Part shown: piece by piece, positions 23,501 through 35,500 of the stretch
How positions within the stretch are numbered: the first letter of the stretch is position 1
Layout of the letters: the number at the start of each line of letters is the position of its first letter
Assembly: GCF_032118995.1 (NCBI RefSeq)
Contig: NC_092666.1
Coordinates: forward strand, 8,258,501-8,322,500
Direction of reading: 5' to 3'
From: Asterias amurensis
Lineage: Eukaryota > Echinodermata > Asteroidea > Forcipulatida > Asteriidae
Length of the DNA stretch: 64,000 nucleotides
Translations under genes and position numbers: made by a program
Notes under the pieces: model-generated
Seen by the model: the letters and a program-made list of their open reading frames with translations, nothing else
Told to the model about the DNA's origin: nothing
Databases searched by the model: none

Positions 23501-26500
23501 TTTGTCCCGGGCGGTGATTCGGTGATTCTGTAAAAACCTTTTTTTTTTTTTTTTGGGGGGGGGGTTGAAAAGTTGCACGCATAGCTGGCCTCTGAACTTG
23601 GCATCTCTGAAAATGTATGGGGCAAACTCGTATGAAAGACAAGGATGTGAAACTTAAATGGTGGTTGGAACAATATTGTTCTATCCATCTTAAAATTTTG
23701 TAGATTTGAGAAAGTATTTCTAATTCTATAGGGGCATTTTTGCAAACGATTAACATGCCTAGTAGGCATTTTTATGCATGAGAACGTACCTGGTTCTATT
23801 ATCTCTGCTGCTCTTGTGCAATTGAGTTCATGGAAGACTAGTTTCAGATAATGAACAGCGTCCTGGTCAGCAATGTTGTGCTTTGAACACAGGCTAAAGT
23901 ACGTTGATAGGACTTCCTTTTTATGTGTCTCGGGAGGTATGTATCCATTACCAGAGAGATAATCCAGAAGAGGCAAACCATGGTAACCAGCAGCTTGATT
24001 GTCAAGAAACTCACAAAGATCATTCACTTTCTGGTCTGATAAGCCACCAAACATCCTCACCTTCTGGCGTGGTCTTCTTCGGATTGTACTTGCAATGGTA
24101 TTCTTAATTGCAGAAAAACAATAAATGAATATAAATGTTATACATGTTTCATTTTTTTTAGGTAGAGGGATAAACAGCAACACACTAGAGAAAAGGTTGT
24201 ATCTTAAATTCTTGAAAACACAGAATTTATTTGGTACTTCATCATCTCCTCTGGTTTGCCCATACAGCCAAGAGATTTTAATCAATGGTTTTTGAAACAT
24301 CTACAAGGTTAAATAATAATAGCAAAAATAATAATGTTGAACATTTCTAGTGCGCCATGTCTGTCAATGATGACACTCCTGGCGCAAGTAAACAAGAACT
24401 CTGCTAATACACAATGACATAAGACAACCAAAAGTTTGAAGGCTATTGTTTCCGAAATAGATATGTTTTGAGATGAGTTTTGAATTTGGAACAAGGATCT
24501 GCTTTTCTGAGGTTGTGAATTAACGAAATTCAGGAATCCAAAATAAATGTATAGCCTATCGGTTGACTTTGAAGGATTGAGGCAGTAGGGATCCTACACA
24601 AACTTCTGTCAGATGATTTTGAAGGATTGAGGCAGCAGCGTTCCTACATAAACTCGTATTGATTGATTTGATTTAAAATGCAGTGGACACTATTGGAAAT
24701 TAATCAAAATAACTATTAGCATAAAACCTTACTTCGTAACAAGCAATGGAGAGCTGTTGATAGTATAAAACATTGTGAGAGACGGCTCCCTCTGAAGTAA
24801 CGTAGTTTTTGAGTAAGAAGTAATTTTACACACACTTGACTCGAAATCAAGCACCTAAAGCACACAACTTTGTGTGCCAAGGTTTTTTTCTTTCATTATT
24901 ATCTCGCAACATCGAGGACCAATTGAGCTCAAATTTTCACAGTGAGAAGACTGGTCTTTGACAATTCCCAATAGTGTCCAGTGTCTTTAAAGGATCCTAC
25001 ATAAACTCATACCAGCAGAGTAATATGCCTGTGATATTTGTTCAAAGGACAGAGGAAAGTATAGTATACAGTGCTAAAACACATCGGTGCATGGGTAAAA
25101 AAAAAAAATAATAATAATAATATTCTCGATCCCCGATGCAAATTTAACATCTATTATAAACTCACATCAGTTGATTTTGAAGGAATGATGCAGTAGTGAT
25201 CATGCATACATTGCTGTTCTGTTTTGATAACACATTGTACTAAATTAAAACTTACGTTTAAACTTTAAACAAACTATTTTAAGATCAACCTTTATGAGAA
25301 AGTTTGGAAACTTGCTTTAATAAAACATTTAACATTATCAACAGGTGTTTCGGTTCTTGTATGTTTACAGAGCACCTTATTGCAGACACAGATAACATGA
25401 GTGCAATAAAAACTTTGTACGTTTTATATCTATTATACCAATATACTGAATGATAAATTTATTATACTCACAGTGACTTCAGTCATTGGTTTATGTAGAG
25501 TATTATCTCCACTCCCATCAGTATGGCATGTAGCAGGCTGTCAAGTAAAAAAAGAAATAATATTAATTTCCACACTCTGATTAAATTTGTATTCTTGAAA
25601 TAAAAAATGTATTGTGCCACTAACCAAAAAAAAAAGAAGATATTCTACTAAGATTTTGAGGAGTGGTTTAAGAAATGTTTTCCTTAAATAAGATGTTTTC
25701 TTTTTTAGGCCTAATTGTTAGAAACTGTGCATCATTACATGTTACAGAAAAAAATACAATTTGTTATTTCGTAAAAACAAGTGGTCGCACCATAGAACGG
25801 TCATTATTTGTTGCTCAACGAAAATTTACAGAATGGTTCTTATTGTTTGCTTAAACAGGTTAAAGCAATTGTATATTTTTTTTTTTTTTTTAACTGTTTA
25901 ATAGCTTCATTCCTATACAATTGTAGTTGTATAAAAAAATTCAATTAAAGGATTTTGGTACGTTTTCAAAATGTCCACAGATTTACATTAAGCCCAAGAT
26001 AATGATAATAGAAAGCTAGTTTTTGAGAAATTAAAAAAACAAGTCACAAAATCATTTTCATCTCAGTGAGACGAAAACTATTTTAGCATGTAAAAAGTAT
26101 TAACCAGTTATGGTATTATACCATAACATACCACTGGTTACTACGTTTTCACATGCTAGAACTGAGGTGAAAATTATATTTGTGACATTGTTTTACTCAT
26201 TTTTCAAAAACTACAGCACCTCTCATCAGTAAGTAAAATTTTAAGGGAAGCTTTGTACTATCATTATCTTCGAACTGTTGAAGTTTAATGTCACTGTGGA
26301 CATTGTGTTTTGTGTTGGAAAACAGTAGCCCTACATAGACCCTTTAAGCTGTGAAAAATTCATTTCAAAAAGTGGTAGGAACGCACTCCGGAGTGAATAA
26401 TGTCCATGCAGGAAGAATAATCCACAATCTAAAAGCTTTACTATGGTAACGCTTCTTGTATTCAAACTTTCGGGAATAAATTGTGATTTCTTTTTCCCAT

Positions 26501-29500
26501 AACCGTACTCTACACATTTGGCTCTGTGGGCCTGTTATTATTGGTAATGACAGAAAATAATGCATTTCAAGAAAACTTTGAAGCACCGCAGTTATGGAAA
26601 AATCACATATTCCCCAAACAGTTCTTACATATACTTGTTGAACATCTTCAGGCCCCCGAGCAACACAGTTCTGGTTCAAGTTATTTCTCATACATGTCAC
26701 AAGTGTCTGTATGGAAGAGGATAACAATCAACTTTAGTAAGAGACTCTACATGACAGTGTACTACAGAACACAAACAAGAAATGATACATTGATCATGAA
26801 CAAATCATTCAAAATACACCCACATTTAACATTCTCAAGTACACACTCAAAATAGATAACCATTAAGAATACACAATTTAACGCGTCAATAATCAGTTGC
26901 ATAAATAGGAAGCCGCTTCATTGACTGGAGTTACTCATACAGCTCCTAGTTCAGAAATTCAATTTTTTAGATAACATTTCCAAAAAGGATAATAGAAACA
27001 AATAACATCTAAAAAAAACCTTTAAGCCTTAATAGACTGTGCAAGTCTAGCGCACACCGGAGCTAGAAAACACGACAGACGAAGAAAAAAAATTGTTGTC
27101 AAATCAAATCTTTGCTTTAAATTATTCTAAATACCGAATTTAAACAACAAAAACACTCATTACAGCTTGTTTCATTTAGTTTTAGCTTTTTAAATTATTT
27201 ATGCAATTAATCGGTTATAGTTTATGTATAGACAAAAGGAAAATTCTGGGACAAGGATGTTTATTTGATCTTAATTCTTTTTGAAACCCCTGTTGCAAAT
27301 CTACGCCCGACTGTGAAATTATCAAAAGCTGGGTTTTACGCGGACGCACAATATTCGCGAGGGCGTTAGATTAATGAGTGACGCAGTTTAAAGAGGAAGC
27401 TGACCATAGAGTTATATATAAGTTCTTATATATAACTCTATGAAGCTGACGCTTAAATGACCAATGAAAAGGCTGTTCACCTCGCGCGAACAAAACAAGC
27501 GTCTGCGTAAGTTTCGTGATCGGAGATGGGCTAAAATTCTTAATTTTTTTCAAGTAACCTGACCTGAGGTCAAGTTTTCATGTCGGTTTTTCTTCGTTAT
27601 TTTGTTGAATTTATTTGTACTTTTATATATGTTGTTATGAAGTGTTACATTTTCAACAACATATGTACTTTTTATGGTCATCGGTTACGTTAAACTAAAA
27701 TAATGGACAAAACAAAATCTCCCCAACGTAAAACCCCTTAAGGTTGGGACCACAATGGTCCCGGAAGTTCAAATCTGTTATAGTCTCTAACAATTGTTAT
27801 AGACTGAATATACTCACCTGACTTGGTACAACATTCAGCCGAATCTTCTTCCCTTGCCTGTCACTTCCTTCTTGTTGCTGGAAGCAATTGACATGTAGAA
27901 TATCATCTGCGCTGCTTGATTCTTCAATCCTTACAACAAATGTGACTGAATTCTGAGAATACGACCATACATCCTTTTCATTGATCTGTATAGAAACATT
28001 ACATGAAAACTGTTTTACTCTCATATTAGCTCTAATACAATAACATGCCTTTTAAGTCCGTTTTATACACCAAAGAAAAGATCATTAATAGCATTCTGCA
28101 CCGTTTTAACTGTCAAATACTCATTATGTACTGCATTTGTACTGATAAATGGGTACATAAGTAAGTGTTTGTCATACTAGATAATTGAATTGATGATCAG
28201 TTAGAAACATAAAAGAACTGTTTATTGGAGGCTCGAGTCCTTTGGAAGTTGCTCCAATCCCTTGGAAGTAGCTAGTGTTTCACAAAATGTTAACTTCATG
28301 GGTAAACAGAAGCAGCAGTAAAATAAAATTATCTTCAACACAATGTAGTAAATTGGTTATGTATTTGTATTGCATCCCTTACTCGATTTGTTTGCGGTTT
28401 CACGTTCCATCCAATTGTTTCTGCCATCTCCACCTGCATGTGCCCTTTACCTTTGAGAAATTTCAGATCTCTAAAGGCATCCAAGATTTCTGATCGTTTT
28501 CTGTCCTCAAATCCAACAACTCTCTGTCAGGCAAACAGTTCAGAATACCATTAGAAGAGATTAAACAAGTATGGTAACTGAAACAAATCATTCACATTTA
28601 TCTGGAAAACACCCATCAAAGCAGAATGTACGTTATTTCAACTTTGCGAAGTGAGTTTAAGATCTAAATTCTGCAATTTTGTTTATCTAAAACCACAAAT
28701 TAGTTTAGTTGTCTGTAAGATTCTAGATTTAAATAAGACAAACCTACAATTCCTTCAATGGGTCTGTAAAAACATAAATGTATGTGTTTATGTGACGGTC
28801 ACGAAACTATCTTTCTTTTTTGCCGGCTTCCATTAATAATATCCTCAGACAAAGACTTGAGAACATTAAGTTTACTTCATCAACAGTTTTTTTTTGTGTT
28901 ATATCTTTTATTACCCACTTTTGCAAAAAGTTATTAAGTACCTGCTCTGAAACCTTGTCATCCTTCCAAACGTAAACCCGCAAAGAATAACATTCTGGAC
29001 CAAGGCTATCTCCAAAGGCACCAACTCTAACTCGTTTTCGACGTTTACCCGAGGATCTGCCAAACAATGCGAACCAAGAGAAATGGTTGACCAGAAAAAT
29101 GGCCTTGTCTCCTTTAGAAGACACCAACTGACCATCAGTGCTGCTATCAAGGGCTTGCCAGGATTCTGAAGAAGCTGAAGACATCTTAGCAGTAAACTCC
29201 CAATCAGATGACTCTGCATGATGAGGAAAAGACAACACCACACTGTCTTCAAATGTGAGACCTGGAGGACCACATTGAACCTTTGGTGACAATTGTTCCT
29301 CTTCACTATTGACTGTATCAGCAACTACTTCATCAGGGTTGACATAGATATACACCAGCTGGGGCGGGCCTTCAGGTATTGCACCATGCGGAATGTAAAG
29401 GTGCACATCATATTTCTCCAGAGCCAAAATGCCACCTCTATTATTGAAGAAGCCAACTTCCATGTAAGGTAACTGCAGCAAGATGTCAGTCTTCTCGTTA

Positions 29501-32500
29501 GCACTGATGTCCAAAGTCTGCTTTTTAAACTCATTCAATACCTCTTCAAGATGAGAAGGCGTTTCTGGAAAATAACAAAGTTATCACATTCACAACATGT
29601 TTTTTTAAATCATGAAAATAGGCATATAAGTTTCAATGGGATTTCAAATTGCACATAGTTGGAAAATAATCAAGTGTGGTTTGCAGAGACACCTTGTAAA
29701 TAAACTTTCTCTATATTAAAAAAAAGCTGTACAAGTCAGAGAGATTCTTTTTATTTGCATGGTGTCTCTACAAACCTTACTTGATCATGAAGGATTAGGT
29801 TGCACGAATTTAGCACATATGTTTTTTTAAAAGCCAATTTTCAAAAAGCAACTTGGTTAAGAAATACCCCAGTTGAAGAAACTAGAGATTTGTTTTCCTT
29901 TAAAAAAATTAATACACATAAAAAGTGCAAGTTTCTAGATGATTATCATGACAAAAAAGCAAGGTATACTCATCCTCTACTACTACAGTGCTTCTCCTCA
30001 TGGTAATAGCCAGGCATTATTTAGTTCAAATTTTTATGGACCAGCCTTTGACAGTTTGCTCACCATTTCTTAGTGCCATCTGTGTATCTGCTTGAGTAGT
30101 CTGTGTGATTGAAGTAAAACCTGCAGCATCCAGATTGCTGTCTTCATCAATGGGCTTGTCAGTGACATCCTGATCACAAAAAAAACATATTTTTGGTTGT
30201 ACATTCACTCTCATGTTGTCCAGTAAAAATTAGTCCACTTTGTGGTAAAAGCAAGACACTCTGCACTTTTACTTTATACCCAAACAAGACATTTTAGATA
30301 ATGTGCTATCTCAAGTTCCATGTACGTTCTTGAAACTGATTGGCAGACAATTTGAAAAGATTTCGGATAGGACACAATTACTCAAGACTGATGGATGCTT
30401 CCAGACCTCTGTATTTGTTTACAACTCATCAGAGGAACATTTTGGGAGAGTTTACCTTTAACCGAGTGCAGCGAAGAGCTGAATGTAATTCTGGCAGGGA
30501 TATTTTCAAACTAATGGCATTCTGAGATCTTCTCCATACTTTAAGACCAGTCTTAGTTACAATGGCAACTGACGGAGGTTTTGCCCCCAGAGTAGCCAGG
30601 TTAGGTGCTGGCCTGCATTTTCTCCCTTCGGACACTTCAGACATTGCTTTTGAGATATTGTTAGTTGGTACAAGATAAATAGTGTACCTTTGTTTATTGA
30701 ACATATTCATTGACCATTTGTTAAAACCTAATCAATAATTAATTGCACCTTGTTTGCATTGCATCTCAGACTATATAGGATTTTTTGTGATTTTTATTCA
30801 GCGATAATTTAGAGATTTTTGTATCCACAAATTCAAAATACTAAGAATAGTCAATACTTACAGACACTATGGTAGCCTCAGGAGACCCTCCAGATTCAAC
30901 TGAAGCTTGTTCTAAAGCAAATTACAAGTTTAAATATCATCAGTGAGTGATGTTTATAGATAGGATTTGAAGCATTGCATGGTGAGATATCAATATATAT
31001 TTGGTTTGTGGTAACACCATGTGTGTATCTACTTGCCAGGTAGAGTTAGATCTATCCTAGTGTTCGGGAAACTTCTCAGTTCGGAGAAGAACTGTCCTGT
31101 TTTTAACTACTATCTGGGAAGAAGGTATAAAAAGTTGGCTGGGACTACTACTTCAGGATCGTAATTAACTGCACTACTGTGGAGTCAGCTTGCTCTAATC
31201 ATTGACAAGAGCAAGGTAGTCGAAACGTTGAGACCAATTCAAGAACTGACTCCACATTGCTTGATGCACATAGGCCCTAAATGTAAAACATTTAAGTTAT
31301 TTTTTGCGCTTAGTATAAGTTTATTAATTATTGAATTGAATTGTTACATGTAAACTGCTCACAAAGAATTAGGAAACTTTTTTTAACCAAGTATATCTTT
31401 ATTATTTATAGCTCCCTTTGCATATATGTTATATTATCAATGCAAAGCTGAAGTGTTCCTCTTTTAAATGATACCACATTTGCAATGATGACATGTTGCT
31501 GAATTTGGCTACATGAATGACAATGAGGCAAAGTCACAATTTAAATGTGCCAAAATTACCATTATCTGTGCTTTTTTACATTTATTTTTTATTTTTATGC
31601 AAGTCGCCAGACAGACGAGGCCTGAAGGCCACTTCAAGGTGTGGGCTACAACTATTTTTTGTCCAGAGGCCGTTGCCACCTACCCATAGGGCTGAAACAG
31701 GGTTACCCCTTTTACAGTCCATACGGATGTAGGCTTGGGTATCATCAGTCCGAAGCCTGGCCTCCCCAATTTTATGTAGCAAGTGTCACGACCGGGATTC
31801 GAACCCACACTCTGCTGATCAAACAGCAGAGCTTGAGTCCGGTTCTCTTTGATCAATAATCAAACCGGTCAAGCTTCCGAACCATGAATGGTTTACAAAA
31901 AGATTTGCACCAGTGAGCACATTAGCCCTAATTTCTTGAAACACAACTTGTTTGGGTATTTACTGAAGTTCTTGTCTGCTAAAGTGCATTGAAATCAGTA
32001 AGTTGTCTTGCTTGTTTGAATTACAGTGTCAACTCGTTTGTTCACACATTAACACTTAACTGCTAATTTTGGCACAATTTGATTTGCGACTTTGCCTCAT
32101 TCTCATTAAGGTGGCAAAGTCCAGCAACATGTCATCATTGTGGTATTATCTTAAAGAGGAACACTTCAGCTTTGCATTGATAATATCACATATACAAAGC
32201 GAGCTATAAATAATAAAGTTACACTTGATTGAAAAAAGTTTCCTTAATATGTGTGGGCAGTTTATATGATCTGATCCAATTCCCTGTAAGAAATAAGTTT
32301 GTTCTTACCTTGTCTTTTAGTCCTTGTCACTTCAGCTCTATGCAAAAATCTTATGTGACTGAGCATGATCTCCTTTTCATTGTTAACAAATTTTTCATTT
32401 TCGTCATAATTTGCCATGTCAATAAAATCTGTGGCGCTCTCCATGACGTATTTCCAGTAGTCAATACCATGGGACAACCTACCATGAATACGATGCACAG

Positions 32501-35500
32501 TATATACCGAACATATCGCCACAAAGATGGAATGACCAATGTGCTGGTCTTGCCATCCTCTATGACATTGCAACCAGTGGAGACAATCTTTCATCAAATC
32601 AGTTTGTTCTGTGATCAGTTCCAGTTCGTTTTGCTGTTTACCAACCTCTCCTGCAGGCAGATCCTCTTGCTTAGAGGACTCCTTCTCCAGCTTGCTGCCT
32701 TTTTTCTGCTTTTGGAGATCTGTGAGGTTCTGAACCAACTGCTGCTGTGTGTTAATGAGCACATTGAGATTCTTCATGTACTGCTCTTGATAGGCAGGCT
32801 CCTTATCCAGTAGGGTTTGTTGAGCCAAGCCTTGCAAATCATCAACTAGCATTTGTTGGCAGTAGTATACACTTTCTATCATGTGCCATGTTATAGCATG
32901 CTCTCTGACATATGGACGTGTATAATTATGACTTATCAGGACATGACCAAGATGCTGCAGTGTCCACTCCAGTTTAGAAAGAGCCTCTTTCATTTTGTCT
33001 TGATATTGTTTCTCTGATACTTTGGTGTCTGTTTTCATTTGAGCTTCATCAACAGATTTCATCCTATGTAAATTCAGCTTTAATGACACCAAGTGAATCT
33101 TACTCAAAAGAACATCTAATTCTGACAAGTCTCTTGATGTCTGTTGATACAGTTGAACGTCAGTTGCTCTTTGGTTTACACCTGTAGCCATTTCTTGTTG
33201 GAAGTTTACAAGCCGTTCCTGCTCTTTGATCATTTTCTCCATCAATGAATGTAACTGACCAGGTAGCATCTCTGTTGTTACCATAGTTGAGAGCTCATTG
33301 ATTTCCGTTGAGATGTGCTTCAAATGCGACTAATAATAAATCAGTTTAATTAAAAACAGTTTTGAAATGAGTGACAAGATTGAGGATAAAGTGTAATAAA
33401 GAGATGGTATGAAGGGACAAATGCAAACGGAATACAAGGTTGGGGAAACTACCCGAGTAATCAGGGCAGTCACCTGTAAGAAGTTTTGGTTTGTGAAGCT
33501 ATTCATAGACATAGCTGAGGGATCAAACCTAAGTGTTCCTTATAAACTGGTAAAAGGTTGACCAGTAACAACTTATTTTATAAGTTTCATCCAAAGGGAG
33601 CTGCTTTCGAAGTGGTGGATTGTTTAGTGAAAGACAAGTAAACCATCGTGTCATCAAGCTATAAGGCCTATCCAACAATGTAGCTCAAAACTCAACTAAG
33701 CCATTTTAAATAGGAAGACGTCTTTCAAGTCATCGGGTAAAATAATACATCATCATTATTTTTCTAAGCTTTATGGCACACAATTTATAATCCGTAAGTG
33801 ATTTCCATCATCATACAAGTGGCAGGATTGAAGTTACTTCGATGGTAAATACACCATTTAAGTACTACATTATTCTTTGCAAGTTTAATAATTGAGTGTT
33901 GATTAGACTGCCAGAAGTTAAGTATCATATTAATTTAACATATTTAAAAGTGTGAATTTGATCAGACGGTTTTATATCATTGATGACTGCCAAGAAACCG
34001 AAGGGTCTCAATCTTAACCCCCTAATAGGACTCCAGCATTGGGCGATATCCAACCAGAAAGAGCTGAACTATTGCAAACACATTGATTTCTTTGACAACT
34101 CATTGATTTGATCAGGATACTCCGATTCTTTTATTGTATAGGCCTAATTCTTAACTCCTATCAAAGCAATTAAACTCACAGAGGTGGGGTTGGGATAAAC
34201 ATTGAGCTTGGTTGATATGTGTGTAGGGCAGGAACTGAAACTTAAATTTGATAAGTAGAAACAAACCAGTGACAGTTGTAGATTTAACTGCGCAACGTTT
34301 CGTTTTGAAAGTGTCATCCTTAAATTTCGTAACTCACTCTGGATTGGATTCTATTATCACATTGGTACTTAATTGTGGATAAGGCTTAATCTGGAGTAAT
34401 CTATGGATTAATCTGCTGTACCCATTAACAAACTATTTGTAAGCAAACCTTAATATTATTCCTTGTCATTCTTGCACTCAGTGGTTTTACGAAACCGATG
34501 AGTTCTGTGTACAAAAAATACAAACACAAATTAATAAAGTACACCTGTGTATAACTGATAGCAAGAATAATGAGGTATCCTTAGGATGTACGCTGACTGT
34601 GGCATATGGAGATAACTCCATGTATTTTCTTAACACCACCATTTATTTCACAAACAGCAACATTTATTTCACAAACAGCAACAGTCAGCAACACACCTAA
34701 GGATTGATTCACTTATTTATTAAATAAATGTGATTTAGGTTTATCAATACACTGTGGTATATGCATTGGGGTTTATTGGGTTATGATGTGCCTTAATTAA
34801 AGTGAAGAATTGCTTTTTGTATTAAAAATAATATCTTCAGTCTCCTAAACAAATCCTACCACCTGGTTTGTTGTGTGCCAATTAACCCAATTTTCACTTA
34901 ATGGCAGATTGTGAGTTTATTATTTTATTATTGCTCAATTTGCTTCAAGATCAGTTATCTCTCTTAAAGGCAGTGGACACTTATGGATATTACTCAAAAT
35001 ATTTATTAGCATAGAACCTTACTTGGTAACGAGTAACAAATAAAACATTGTGAGAAACGGCTCCCTCTTAAGTAACATAGTTTTCGAAAAAGAAGTAATT
35101 TTCCCTGAATTTGATTTCGAGACCTCAGAAATAGATGAGGTCTCGAAATCAACTTGCATCTGAAAGCACACAACTTTATGTGACAAGGTTGTTTTTTCTT
35201 TCATTATTATCTCGCCACTTCGACGACCAATTGAGCTCAAATTTTCACAGGTTTGTTATTTTATGTATGTGTTGAGATACACCAAGTGAAAAGACTGGTC
35301 TTTGACAATTACCAATAGTGTACAGGGTATTTAATGTAGATCAAAATCATGTTGCAGGTCATTGCCACCCAATAGTTTAGGATCCTGTGTTTTTTCCCAT
35401 TGCCTCCTTATCACTTGGCCGCTTAGCATCTCTCGAGGACATGACACATTAATACACAAGTTTTTGTCTATGCACTCCTTCAATCAACTGTCTATTTGTT

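Noticed and set aside
23494..24300. A single 268-codon minus frame taken as one gene
   Set aside because: Only 24102-23790 behaves as an exon (AG before, GTACGT after). The N-terminal part is intron and the C-terminal part runs into the dispersed repeat with lysine-coding T runs.
31030..31290. Possible ribozyme-like element around GGTAGTCGAAACGTTGAGAC with GGAGTCAG/CTGACTCC arms
   Set aside because: The conserved CTGATGA half of a hammerhead core is not present and the stems cannot be matched to it; left as an unassigned retroelement-like tail.
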